This document shows, one piece after another, positions 1 through 12,600 of a stretch of DNA of 64,000 nucleotides (positions are counted from its first letter, which is position 1; the number at the start of each line of letters is the position of its first letter). The stretch is from Oryza sativa Japonica Group. Taxonomy: Eukaryota; Streptophyta; Magnoliopsida; Poales; Poaceae. The position numbers were made by a program, and so were the translations under genes. The stretch is taken from contig NC_089035.1 in NCBI RefSeq assembly GCF_034140825.1, forward strand, positions 23,339,501 to 23,403,500, in the 5' to 3' direction. The notes under the pieces are model-generated. The model did no database searches. It had not been told where the DNA came from and saw only the letters and a program-made list of their open reading frames with translations.

Positions 1-1164
1 CTGCCCACCCCTACCCACAAGCTAACCCAAACTTGTGCTACAACCTTTTCTAGAAGTTACTAGTACACTTTGTTGTTAAGTCGTTGCAAATTAACCAATT
101 AGTATTGACTAGCTAGTTAAGAGGATGGATGGTTCTACTAGGTGCACGCTACTCTGTCGTATGCAACACTCTTTGATTTTTTTTACATACGTATAAGTAC
201 GCTAATTATTAAAAATATCATCACATCCATAAACAAAGAAAGCTTACCAACCCAATTATAAAAAGTAGGTTGAACAGAAAAATAGATTTGGCATGTTGAG
301 AAAGAATCCAATGAACTTTGTTGGAACATGCCAATATGTGCAAGCCACAGAAGATAAGTACAACGTGTCGTACAATTGTGAGATCCTATTTATGTTTTTT
401 AATTAAGAATGTACTTTATATTCTAAGTGCATTATTGTTTTTAAACTACATATTTTCTATCCACACAAATCAATAATACATAAGAGCATATAACAAATGA
501 ATAAATGAGGTGGCTCTAACATCCATTTTGCTGACGCGGAGATATGAAAGGGAGGAGAGGGGCTGCAATACCTCTTTTTAAAGAAGAGATTTGGCCATTG
601 TTCTCTAACAAAATTGTGAAGCTTATATTAGTTTTCTTTGCTCGTATAAAAGACCATTATTATAGGTAAGTGTTATTTTGACTGTTATTTTAAATATGAT
701 GCGAGATTTCCAATAACGAGAATACATGGACCAATAATATCCCTCCTCTCAAAGTTCTTATGAATCAACAACACCATCATTTGCTTTTTAGCTTATCAGC
801 ATATTTAAAATTTGAATATTAAATTTAGAGCTGATTTTAAAGTTTTTTTTGTTGTAGTTAATCTTCCAACATTAGTTCTCAAATCAACAAGATACCATAT
901 ATTTTTTTAATTTTTTATGGTTTATCAATTTATGCCAAGTGCCCCTAAAACCCAGTATTCGAAGGTGCCTATAGTTGTAAGCCGTACATGTGTTTATAAA
1001 CATGAGTGTCTGCGCGTATGTGAGTGATTTTGTTTGTGCTGTGTTTTTTTCTAAAAAAAAAATAGCAAAACACCTATGCTTTGGTATAGGTAAAATAAAT
1101 TATATTATAATGTCATAGAAAAAATATATTTTTTACCAAATATGTTAGTATACTTGTTTGCTTA
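1..1164. other. AT-rich intergenic DNA, no gene seen
   Basis: No open frame with recognisable protein similarity, RNA gene or complete element is visible. The sequence is AT-rich with poly-T runs. It may contain decayed repeats that I cannot name. Confidence 0.6.
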
Positions 1165-1174
1165 TTTAAATATA

Positions 1175-1976
1175 GGAAAAAGTACAAATTACCTCCCCCG
1201 AATTATCGCGGTCGACCGAATTACCCCCTAAACCATAAAACCGGACATTCTTCACCCCCAACTATGCAAACCGGACGAATTACCCCCCTCGACCCAATTC
1301 GCGGTGGTTTTGGTCTACGTGGCGTACGCGTGGCAGTCCAGTCAGCATTTTATTTTTTTTAAATAGTGGGACCCACATGTCATACCCCTCTATCTCTCTT
1401 CCTAATGTCTCTCTTTCTCTCTCTCTCATGGGCGGAGGCACGCACGGCGGCGCGCGGCGTGAGACGAGGAGGGGAACCAGACGACAGCGTGAGGCCGCGG
1501 CGGCGGTCCTCGCCCGCGGCGGCGGCCGGCGCCACGACGGCGAGCGCCGCCCAACCTGATGCTCAGGACGACGTCCTCAGATGCGAAACTCAAGCCGTCA
1601 TGGTGGCCGAGGGGAACATCAAGTTGGGCGGCGCTCGCCGTCGTGGCGCCGGCCGCCGTGGCCTCACGCTGTCGTCCGGTTCCCCTCCTCGTCTCACGCC
1701 GCGCGCCGCCGTGCGTGCCTCCGCCCATGAGAGAGAGAAAGAGAGACATTAGGAAGAGAGATAGAGGGGTATTACATGTGGGTCCCACCATTTAAAAAAA
1801 TAAAATGCTGTCAGGACTGCCACACGTACGCCACGTAGACCAAAATCGCCGTGGATTGGGTCAAGGGCGTAATTCGTCCGGTTTGCATAGTTGGGGGTAA
1901 AGAATATCCGGTTTTATGGTTCAGGGGGTAATTCGGTCGACCGCGATAGTTCGAGGGGGGTAATTCGTACTTTTTC
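1175..1976. mobile_element. Non-autonomous Mutator-like foldback element (long-TIR MITE)
   Basis: The element is about 802 bp and nearly all of it is inverted repeat. The termini read GAAAAAGTAC inward from both sides. The arms (about 1175-1558 and 1622-1976) stay complementary through an AT-rich outer part, a GA/CT-rich part and a GC-rich inner part, with a short unpaired centre near 1560-1620. It is flanked by the 10-bp direct repeat TTTAAATATA (1165-1174 and 1977-1986). A 9-11-bp target duplication with long terminal inverted repeats is the Mutator-like signature. Open frames inside it exist on both strands only because the arms are GC-rich and palindromic. No transposase is seen. Confidence 0.8.
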
Positions 1977-1986
1977 TTTAAATATA

Positions 1987-3208
1987 TGGTAATCACTTGT
2001 TTGAAATAAATGCCTTACTGTTCCATAGTACAAAAAATATCATAGGCTGATTTGTAAAAACTAAAATAATGTGTGTCACTGTGCTTGTGTTTTTTTGAAG
2101 GAGTACAGAAAAAGAAAAGCACTTGGGGGTGGGGGGGGGGGACAACCAGCGTGCACGTAACAAAAACCAAGCACAAGCTGGCGAGGGAAGGGAAGGAAGG
2201 GGGAGGGCGAAAGTAGGAAGGGAAGAGGACAAGTGGAGAGGAGTTTCGGTGGCAGTGGAAAGTGGCAGTTCTGACCACATTCCCTACACCACCACCATCC
2301 TCAACCTCAATCCCCATCCATTCCATTCCATCCTGCACGAGTTCTCCACTGGAGTGGAGATCCGTACTATACTTTTTTTTATTATTACCACCTGCCCGCA
2401 AAACCAAATCCCCGCACCTTCCTCTTTCCCCTTCTTTCTCCTCCCAAAACCGCTCTCTTTCTTCTCCCAATTGCCCACCTACCGGAAGAGAGGAAGAGAG
2501 AGAGAGAGAGATGGGTTCTTGCGGATTGAGGAGGGTCAGATGATGCCATTACCAATTTAACATCTTCTGCATCTTTTTTTTGCCTTTCTTGGCATATTCT
2601 TCTCTTCTGGATGTGTAGATCCTTCTTTCCCCAGTCCTGCTTAGCTTTCAAGCAGACCAACAGGTCCGAGATTGGTGACCTGGGAGCGGTTTCTTGAGGT
2701 GTGGTGCCGTTCTGGGTAAGGTAAGGCAACGAGGCGCCCCACCTCGCGCTTCTCTTGAAGAATCTGTGGCTCTTTTCTTTTTTTGGGTTCATGTCCGCTT
2801 CTTGTTTGTTGTATTGCCTCGCTCGCTGTAGCTGATATCTTGATACCTCTCGTTTTTTTAGATCGACTCTGTTGCCCTGCAAGAATTCGATGCAGGAGTA
2901 AGGGCGGCGGCAGTATGTAATTTGGTGGGCGGTTGTTGGAGAAGAGGAGCAATTTTGCCCATCGGTTTCTTGGGTGCAAATTGAGGGCAAATTTCGGTGA
3001 ATTTCGTCGGAAATTGAGGAAGCCCGTTTGGCAATCGGTCCTGTCCATGTCCCATGCCTAGAAGCTGGGGCATTTTGGGTGTGAATTGTGACGAATTCCA
3101 GCCAATTTGGGTTGGGCCAGGAAAGTACCCTTTGGGGGTTTCAGTTTGTGGTGTGATCTGCAATCTTTCCAAGATTGGTGGGGAGTTCTTTGTGTGTGCT
3201 GGTGGCAA
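1987..3208 (+). promoter_or_regulatory. Upstream region and long 5' leader of the DUF630/DUF632 gene
   Basis: This stretch holds purine-rich and pyrimidine-rich tracts, including a (GA)n run near 2493-2511, typical of plant promoters and leaders. No clear TATA box was found. Several upstream ATGs occur before the family-conserved start at 3209. One at 3107 is in frame with the gene without an intervening stop. One at 3054 opens another frame that overlaps the start. Either transcription starts late, or a leader intron removes these ATGs, or they regulate translation. Confidence 0.45.
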
Positions 3209-6200
3209 ATGGGTTGCACACACTCCAAGGTGGAGGATGAGGAGGCCGTCAGGAGGTGCAAGGATAGGAGGAAGCTGATGAAGCAGCTAATGCGGCGCCG
3301 AGTTGAGCTTGCGGCTGCACAAACCGCCTACCTGCAGTCACTCCGAAACACAGGAGCCACACTTCGACAATTCGCCGAGGTGGAGTCTGCATTGTCACAG
3401 CAGCCCCCTGCAGGTATTGCAGTGCATCCATCACCACCACCACCTCCACCTCCACCTCCACCGCCACCACCGGTGCCAGTACCTCCTGCATACTCAGTGA
3501 CATCCTCAGTGCCACCGTACTCGATGACATCCTCATTGCCACCCTCACCACGCCCTCCACCACCGCTACCGTTTAGTCCAATAGTGATAAGGAGGAAAAA
3601 GAGAGACGGTGAACTTGATGAGGATGATTCTACAGACGACGACGACGACACTGACAGCTGCTCGACTCCTCTACCACCTCCCCCGCCACCAGGGGTTGAG
3701 TGGGAGTACTTGGAACCTTTTGCAATGCGTCCCTTAAATTTTCCATCTTCATTGGCTGATAGGATTGATAAAGAAGCGGCCTCACAGGTGACCATGGATG
3801 ATGATAACTGGGTGGAGACTAACACAGAATTTGATGGATATGACGATGAAAGTGTGTCTGGTAATGTTGAAGGCATTGTGAGCAGTGTCCAGTTGAATCA
3901 AGCCAAGAGTAGGGCTCTAGGTGATGACAATTCATCAATGGTTAGCTGGGTGACAAAGGACTCAGACACTTCAGCGATGGCCTGGAGGAGTAAGAAGTCG
4001 CTGGCAGGAATTGCCAAGGAGATTGATGAATACTTCTTGAAAGCAGCGGCGAGTGGGAGTGACATCGTCATACTTTTGGACTCTTCTGGTGGGCAGCCAG
4101 ATCCCTCAGAGTTAGAGGCAAACAGAGGTATTATATACAGTATCTTGTCTCTGTTTAGTGTTTGCCATCATTTTAATATTTCTTAATGCTACTATTTTAT
4201 AATTCCAACTCCTGGAAACACATATATAGATATAAAGCTACATCCATGGGAAATGAAATGATTGGTTGTACTAAACTTTTCAAGATCATGAACATTCTAT
4301 TCTTTACTCTATTACAGTAAAGTTAAGTACGAAAGGACAAGAAAAGTGTTTATTCGCAAGCAATCACTTCCAGAGAATAACATTTGTTGTCCTAGGTGCA
4401 GGAAAAAATTCCAAATCCGCCAAGGTTTTTTCCACAATTTCTTGGAGCTGGTCATTCAAATCTGCGCAAGCTAATAGACAATCCTCAATGCATTCAAGTG
4501 ATGCCTCTGGATATGGTTACCATGGCAAAACACTAGAGAAACTTTATGAAGAGGAGCAAAAACTCTACAAGTTAGTCAAGGTGAATTACAGAAGCCCTAG
4601 TTTTTGCATTTCTTTACAATACGTTACACAATGCAATCATGTAGCCATGCAGGAGATAATAGCTTATATGGTAGATTTCAGGTTTCTTAATTATCCGGGA
4701 GTTGTTTCTTGAGCAGAGAAGTTTGTAATCCATTAACAGGATACCTTAGTACCTGATGAAGAAATGCCTACATATTACCACATTTTACTAACCAAAACTC
4801 AAAAAGTCTATATGTTGTTGATTATTATCATCCTATGTTGCAGGATGAAGAATTTGCAAGGCTCCAGTACAGAAAGAACACCTCGTTGCTACAAAGACTA
4901 GAATCAGGTGACCATGATAAATTGCATGCAGAGAAAGTGCGAGATAATATAGAGGAATTGCAAGCTCGGATAATCTCTTTGGAGGAAGCTGTTGGTTTGA
5001 CATGTTTGTCCATATCAAAGCTCAGAGATGAGGAGTTATATCCTCAGATTATTGAATTATCTGCAGGGTGAGCTTCAAACTTTAGTTACCTAAGTTCTAG
5101 GCTGTTATATTACATTTATGTGCATGGTATCTGATTTCAGTTCATAATATGAATTAGCGTTATAGAGTAATGCATTTCAAATTTCATTCCCCGATGTAGC
5201 TGATAGTTTCATTCAGAGCTCCCAATTATAATTTTTAAGCTAATTGGTGTTGTCTTACATTCTGAAGCCCATGACAATTGGCCTATGGAAATAATTAGTA
5301 CTACTAAGTGCCCTAGTTATGATGTGCAACATCATTGTGGTAGCACGTATCTCTTCAATTATTTTTGTGGCTTAGTTATTTTCAGATTGTTCACTGGGTT
5401 ATTAAAACAGATTATCTGTTCCACGCTTCTAAAATACATTTTCTCAAAAAACTTTCTTCTACTGCATTGCTATTTGTGAAGTTTATCTATCAAAACATTT
5501 AGTTTATCCCTATAATCAAGTAGATAATCCGCTCAATAATATGTTTCAAACTGAGCCAGTGCTATGGCTACAATGATATCTTGCTAATACTGAAAATATT
5601 CCTTGTTATGATGCTATTTTGTTCTATGATATATCTTTTCACGTTCTAGGCTTGTGCATATGTGGAGAAACATGTATGAGTGCCATCAGGTTCAGAACCA
5701 CATTGCCCAGCAAGCCAATCTTCTAGGCAATTTACCAGGGAATGAACCAACAACTGACACTCATTGTCAGGCAACATCTCAGCTGGAAGTTGAAGTTTCT
5801 GCATGGCATAGTTCATTCTGCAATCTCATCACCTTACAGCGTGACTACGTAACCATCCTTAACCAGTGGATTAAACTCACTGATTGCCTGCCTGATAACG
5901 ATGGCTTTATGAAAAGTTCGTCAGGAATTCGTAGTCTCTGTGCAGAACTCCAGCGAGCTCTTACAGGATTACCTGAGAAGGTAGAGTAAAACCAACTTGT
6001 TTTATTAGTTTAACATTGTGTGTTATCCAGTGAAATCAAGCTTGTAGGAACTTTTGCTTAAGAATATGCCACTTTTCTAAATAAAGATGTTCCCAGTATA
6101 TTGTACTCATGTGCCAGAATTTGAGCTCTATCATAATCATTCACTTCGATTGCCTTCTTCGTGGTTTTTTTTCTTATAAATGTTCTGTTTATAAACAGGT

Positions 6201-6603
6201 AGCTGCAGAAGCAATAAAGACTTTTCTGTCAGTTATACACACTATAGTTGTACAGCAGACTGAGGAGCGTCAACTGAAGAAAAAGTCCGACCAAATCGAG
6301 AGCAAGTTCCATACCCAGTTAGAGAAACACAGCAACAATGCAACCCAAAATTCGGGCCAGCCTACACTTGCAAAGCTGGACACGTTCAAAAAGCAGGTTG
6401 AAGAGGAGAAGGCTAGGTATCTGAACTCCGTGAGGACTAGTCGAGCCATGACACTGAACAATCTTCAGACGAGCCTTCCAAATGTGTTCCATGCTCTGAT
6501 GGGGTTTTCCGGAGTATGCGTGCAGGCGTTCGAAGGTATCAGTAGATGCAGTGAGATTGTCGCCAGCCACTCGGGAGCAGTTTCACCTGCCATTTCTTCG
6601 TGA
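3209..6603 (+). CDS. DUF630/DUF632 protein (APSR1/NRG2-like, putative bZIP-labelled family)
   Basis: Five exons join in phase: 3209-4127, 4396-4580, 4844-5067, 5650-5980 and 6199-6603, giving 687 aa. The start was chosen because MGCTHSK opens the DUF630 domain (residues 1-60) in this family; Gly2 and Cys3 fit N-myristoylation and palmitoylation. Next come a proline run (about 75-92), further proline-rich stretches, an acidic Asp/Glu patch (about 135-148) and a WEYLEPF motif (165-171). DUF632 follows, from about residue 270 to near 600, largely helical and coiled-coil-like. Relatives include Arabidopsis NRG2 (nitrate signalling) and APSR1 (root growth under phosphate starvation), so a membrane-anchored nutrient or growth signalling adaptor is plausible. 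Older annotation as a bZIP factor is not supported: no basic region-zipper is visible. Family assignment is firm; function is inference. Confidence 0.93.
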
Positions 6604-7197
6604 CTGCATCCGGCATGGTTCGTTGTGATTGTTCATTGTAAGTAGGCAAAGAAACTGGTTCTACGTGAATACACTTCTCTTCCAAAACTTAAAAAGGGAA
6701 AGAATTTAGCGACGATTTTAAGTCAGTACAGGCATAGTAGTCTTTTGAATAGATCAACATAGTCTCGATTTGGGAAGAGGTGGATGTCTATGAGGTTACT
6801 GGGAAATGATTCATGTGTAACTAGATACTTGAACAGTTGAACAGTAGTCTGTTGCTGCATGTTCTCAACTTCTCAATTCTCATTATATGATGCTATTTTC
6901 TATTTCTCAACAATACAGTTCCAATATCAGAGTACTGAATGTCAAGTCTCACATGACAGATGCTTTTATTCATTGCTTGGTTGTTATTTTTTTGACGTAT
7001 GGGAATAATGCTCTGTAATCTAATCTGTGCGTATTCCTCTGCATTTTGTTACAGCTTCTGATTTGTTGGACAAGACGTTTGAAACGTCTGAATTGTTATA
7101 TACTGTTACTCCCTCTGATTAAAGATGCCATAATTTTAATTTTTACCGTCATCGTTGAGTCTGAATTGCCAGAGTTTTAATTTTGACCATACATATA
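6604..7197 (+). other. 3' untranslated and intergenic DNA
   Basis: This follows the DUF632 stop codon. The first few hundred bases are probably 3' UTR. No canonical AATAAA stands out. A MITE-like start (CTCCCTCTGATTAAAG) near 7110 suggests a truncated element just before the intact MITE at 7198. Confidence 0.4.
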
Positions 7198-7456
7198 CTC
7201 CCTCCGTACTTGTAAAGGAAGTCATTTTGGACAGCAACACGGTCTCCAAAACATAACTTTAACTTCTTATTTTTATAAAAATATTTATTGAAAAATGATA
7301 TATGTATACTTTTATGAAAGTATTTTTCAAGACAAATCTATTCATATAACTTTTACATTTTCAGACTTAACAACTTGAGAGTTATTCATGATTTATATTC
7401 CCAAGGTTTGATTTAAACATTGTCCTAAACGACTTCCTTTACGAGTACGGAGGGAG
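7198..7456. mobile_element. Stowaway-like MITE
   Basis: The 259-bp element has terminal inverted repeats of about 25 bp (CTCCCTCCGTACTTGTAAAG at the left end and its complement at the right), AT-rich non-coding interior and TA target duplications (7196-7197 and 7457-7458). It has no coding capacity. Confidence 0.88.
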
Positions 7457-8713
7457 TATAAGAGAAAAAAATGTCTACGTACATGCTAGATAGACTCGTG
7501 ACAATATGACATGGATGATGATGGATATTGCTAAAAAAACTCAAAAGACAAATGTTTTAAGAAATAACGATGACTTTTTCTTTTTGGAACAAAAGAGCTT
7601 TTGGAATACGAGCATGTTGGCTATAGGGGTCCGATCATTTCTCATGAAATATACTTATGTTGAGAGATACGAAAGTGTTCAAATCGAGTTGCAGCATAGG
7701 CACCACCGCCCGGCTTCTATGCAGTTGTCTTGAAAACAAATTAAAGTTTACATGAGCATTTTTTCGGATGGGGGATACAGAGTACTATGTTTTGTAACAT
7801 GTTTTAAGTAATCATACTTTTTAGGTCTAAATATTTTCTAGGACCCTAGATTTATATGTACGTCATCTATTTGACTAAGGCATTTGAAATACTTGTACAA
7901 AATAGCATGTGGTACTTTTAAAAGTAAATATACATACTAGTCTTCTGTTTTCTGTTTATGTAGTCTTGGTTACCTTGAAACAAATTGCAAAGATCGCAAA
8001 CCAAACATACCATTTGTTGTTTATTTTGACTGTGCAAATATGACATTTCAACAATCCCTTATATTTCGTGAATTGTTATAATCGTGTTTTCGCCATAAAA
8101 GTATAAGTAATGTTTTCCTCTATGACTAAGTATTTAACGAAAAGTTTTATACCTATATTTTCTTCCATTCTTCCTATACCTTAAGAGTTAATTTCTTTCT
8201 TCCACGTCTACTTAACCCAAATAAGAGTGCATTCAGTTTGGAGGAATTTCACAGAATTTTCAAGGAAGTGAACTATTTCTGGTAAAAGGCATATAATTTT
8301 TTTCCCTACGTTTCTAAGATGCCCTAGCTTGGCGAGGAGGGATTTTGTAGCTTATACCGTGTGCAAATATCAAAGCAGGCACGATGGCATTTGAAAAACC
8401 AAGGCACTTTCTTTTTAAAACTAAGACTAAGAGATTCACTATTCATTATATAGAGAGAAGAATGAATCATCCTTAAAGGAAAAACCAACCGTAGAAGATG
8501 AGCATGGACACCATGGAGTAGACAAGAACTCCATTAAAGCACCCTATGCAAACATAGAGCATGCGTCTTACGAGTTAAGACAACAACCAAATAACTTTAT
8601 AATACATTACTCATCCTCCAATAATTAAGTATAGTCATAGCCAAACACAACGCGGTATTCACATTCCCAGGACTACTACTATGTTATGACTTCGGACACA
8701 TTTTTTTAGTTTG
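7457..8713. other. AT-rich intergenic DNA, no gene seen
   Basis: No recognisable coding, RNA or complete repeat structure was found. The short frame at 7506-7733 has no family resemblance and AT-rich composition like its surroundings. Confidence 0.5.
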
Positions 8714-8860
8714 TTATACGCCTCCGACAAGGACGACAAGGGTGTCATGAGACGGCTCACGCTGGACTACGACGGTAGCCTTCGCCTCTACAGCCTCGAC
8801 GGTGGCGGAATATCCCCAGGAACGCGGCTTGTCGGAGGCGGCGAGGCGATCTCATGTTAA
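8714..8860 (+). pseudogene. Fragment of a G-type lectin S-receptor-like kinase ectodomain
   Basis: One frame reads LYASDKDDKGVMRRLTLDYD followed by GSLRLYSLDGG, then ends at TAA 8858-8860. The RRLTLDYDG-LRLYSLD signature is typical of the extracellular S-locus/PAN-side region of plant G-type lectin receptor kinases (ZmPK1 group). No lectin domain, transmembrane segment or kinase domain flanks it, so it is an isolated fragment of about 49 codons. GC content is higher than its surroundings, consistent with a captured exon piece. Confidence 0.7.
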
Positions 8861-9658
8861 GGCACGTCGAAGGCAGCGGAGGAGGATTTCCGGCCGACGC
8901 CAACACGAGCCGAGATAAGTTGAGAAGACGAGGCGGTGACGAGAGGAGAAGCATGTCACGTTGGATGCATGGGGCCTATAGCCACAGCTAGCTCCCCGAT
9001 CACCTTTTTGGTATATTAAGACCTTACCGAGGCGAGCATAGCCGATGGCAAAATTGTCTTTTATAAAAATTTCTCTCTTTGTTTTCATCGAAAATAATAA
9101 AATAATACAGCGGTTGTCCACCAGCTAATTATCATATTTTTACAGTGTCCACGAGAAGATAAACATTCTTTGGATGTCTCTTAGACAAGGCCACAAACTT
9201 TGAGTGTCTGTAGGAAAATTTTTATCTTTTTTGGTTTGTTTCGATGAGATTGAAACGAATGAAAGTGGTTCCAACTTTTTTTTTTATAGAAGCCCTCGCA
9301 AATCATTGACCTATCACCATCCACTCCCCCTCTTCGCCAAAAAGTAAAATTAACTCTCCATCCATCCAAAACCAAATCAAACCCACCCCCCCTCTCAAAA
9401 TTAAAAAAAAAGCGTGCTGTTCTTTTCTCCTCCTCTCGTGCGCCTCCTCCCCCTCCCCCACCCTCGCCCTCGCGATCCCAATTCGATCCGCTCCGGCCTC
9501 CCCCTCGATCCGCCGCCCCCCGCCACCGCCCCTCGCCGGCCGCGGAATCCGCACGCCCACGCCCGGATTCGCGCGGCGCCGGCCGCGGATTCGTGGCCCC
9601 ACCCCCGCCCGCCGTCGCCGTCGCCGGAAACCCTAGATCCGCCTCCGCCTCCGCCGCC
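8861..9658 (+). promoter_or_regulatory. Upstream region and 5' leader of the SAPS gene
   Basis: The last 250 bp before the ATG are strongly CT-rich and then GC-rich, typical of a rice promoter-proximal leader. Long frames on both strands here come from GC-rich composition. No TATA box is convincing. Confidence 0.4.
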
Positions 9659-12600
9659 ATGTTCTGGCGCATGACCGGCCTGTCCGCGGCCTCGCCCGTG
9701 AGTTCTTCCCCTCTCTCTAGCTGCTGCCTGGTTATCTCATATCTTCGTAGGATTGGTGCGCGCGCGCGCGGCGTAGCGGTGAGCTGCGTGTTTTTTTTTT
9801 TCCTTCTGTCTGTTTATTTATTTTCCGTTGGGTGTTTTTTTTGTTGGGTTGGCTGTGGATGAATTGATGGGGCGGTTGGTTGGGCTGTTGTGCCAGCCGC
9901 TCGTGTTGAGCTTGTGATTATTGCGGTGGGGGGGGGGGGGAGCACGTAGCTCTGCTGCTCCCGGCGGATTTGGATGGTGCTGTTGGGTGTGCTGTGGCCA
10001 CGATTTGGTTAGGTTTTACTGATTTTTGGGGGAGGATTGGATCAGCCCCGCGTATGGCATGAAAGGGACTGGCGTATTGTTACAAATGAATCCTGTGTGA
10101 TTCTGTCTGGTGATACAAGTCTTAGTTTGCATTTGCATTGTGAGGTGAAGATTCCGATTCGTTGGGCACTGACAGCGTTGCTCAAAGAATCTTTATTGTG
10201 AGGGTGTAGCATTGTTGTAGTACAATAGGCTCTTACCCTTTTTGGGCATTGCCATTGGACATCAATCTTTTGAATCACTGAACTTATGATAAAGTTTTTG
10301 TTCCATTTTATGATTGCTGCAGAGTTCATATTTGAACATAATGCCATGATTAACCTCGTTTCAATGTTATGTGTTGATGAGTTCTGGAACTTATTTGTAT
10401 TGCCTGATCCTAATTGAGCGATAATTTCTTTTCCCTTTTTTGTATTGTTTTCCTGTTGTCAAAATAGCCTTATATCTAGTTGATGCCTCAAGTTATTGAT
10501 ACATATGCAAGTAAAGGTTCTGGTTATATTGCCTAACTCAACATTTTATTGCTTCAGGTGGATACAATCCTAGACAAGGAAAATTTTACACTGGAAGAAC
10601 TTCTTGACGAGGATGAAATTATTCAAGAGTGCAAAGCTCTGAATACACGACTCATAAATTTGTAATTTCCTTAAATATTTCTGTTATTAGTTTGAGGAGA
10701 CTTGAGTGGCATGACATGATTAGTGTACTATTGGCTGTTGCAACTTACCATTCATTCCTTATGTTGTACGTGTGTAGCAAATAAGAAACATTTACGGTGT
10801 TCTTATGATTTCACTTATTCATTGTGATTGATGCAAAGGCAATTCAGTTGCTTCTTAGATAAGCTAGCAGCTTATTGGGTAGTTGCTATTTTTTCCTGGC
10901 ACTTATTGTTCGTTGGACCTGCACAATTCTAATTCCATCATATGGAAGAAAAAGTAGCTCTTTCATTTGTTGGGCAATATAGGTGGAATACTATTTTTGG
11001 GAGTATTGTATGTCATAGTGCCTTTTTATCCCTTATTATATGGTTCAAAAATTTCCTCTATTATGTTTACATAACTATTTCCATTTCCTCCCTTTTCTGG
11101 GGCACAATTGTTCTTTCTCACTTCTACTTCATGTCTTTTTATTTGCATTCATATACCCAGAGTCTACTGGTTGAATGCATTACAGTATAATAGTGTTTCA
11201 TTGTTTCTTCAAATAGATATTAGTTGTTACATTTATTTAGTCCGCCTATAATAACTAAAAATTTTGTTTGTAGCTTGCGTGACAGAGCCCAGGTGGAGCA
11301 ATTGCTTCGTTATGTTGTGGAAGAAGTACCAGATGATGCTGAAAAAAAGCGCTCTTTCAAGTATGACATTTTTGTTAACATATGCCATCATTTATGTAAA
11401 GAGAAGAATTTTCCACCTCAATTTTCTGTCCATCTGTTGTAGGTTTCCATTCATTGCTTGTGAGATATTTACATGTGAAATTGATGTCATTTTGAGGACC
11501 CTAGTCGAGGATGAACAGGTTGGCATTTCTTCATATCCTTTTGAAGTGTTTGTTCAGAACATTAGTGGTTGTAGCTAATCACAATTGTCTAGCTAATGTT
11601 ATTTATCCTTCTGTATGTTGCAGTTAATGGAATTGCTTTTCTCATTTGTGAAATCCGATCATCCACATAGCACATTGTTATCTGGTTACTTCAGCAAGGT
11701 ACTTCATTTGATCAGGCATTATATGTAACTTTACCATGGGTAAACTCATAGTATGAAGGCACTGTAGAAGTTAATTTTTTAGGTGATTATTGTGGTTACG
11801 ATGTTAAACTCCAACCTGCTTTTTTTTTTTTGCTGGGTTGAAATCAGCTTGATTAATTGTTTGTTCTAGGTGGTAATATGTTTGATGCTGCGGAAGACTG
11901 CTCCTCTTATGGCTTATGTTCAGGTATTCCTTGTCTTTCTCATATAATTGAACTAATTTATTGATTCTATTTAAGCTGACTAGGTCTGACATTCAAATAT
12001 TCGATGCATCTGTCCTGTCTTCTGTTCACTTTAGTTGTGTTGTTCTTCCAATTATATGCTGTTTGGTTAACTGGAACAAGCTAATCATCCACACTGAACC
12101 ATTTTCTTTGAGATATCTGCTTAAGATAAACTGTTATGCACTTACACTTGTATGTTGTTTGCCCTGTGAGATTTTATATTTTTTGGGTTGATCATTCAGT
12201 GGATTCATGACACCTAATCTGTACTTTTATAGGGACATCCAGAAATAGTTGTCCAACTCGTTGACCTGATTGGCATCACATCAATAATGGAGGTAAGCAG
12301 GCTATCAATAATTACTATTTGCTCTGCGCTTGCATTTGGCTAATGCTGCCCTTGGGATCCTTCAGGTGTTAATACGATTGATTGGTGCTGATGAGACCAT
12401 ATACTCAAACTATGGCGATACATTGCAGTGGTTAGAAAATACAGATGTCCTTGAAATGATTGCTGATAAGTTTAGCTCATCGGTGAGTTCCTAAAGCTTG
12501 TTTGCTAAGAAATGTATGTAATAAACATGGAAATGTTTTTAATCATCCATCTGGCACAGTAGGTCAGCACTTATATCTGCTTGTAATTTCTATAAAATTA

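Noticed and set aside
1366-1795. Several Arg/Ala-rich frames on both strands
   Set aside because: They lie in the palindromic GC-rich core of the Mutator-like element and have no protein family.
3107-3208. Extending the DUF630 protein to the upstream in-frame ATG
   Set aside because: The added residues have no family counterpart, and MGCxxSK at the very N-terminus is the conserved family start.
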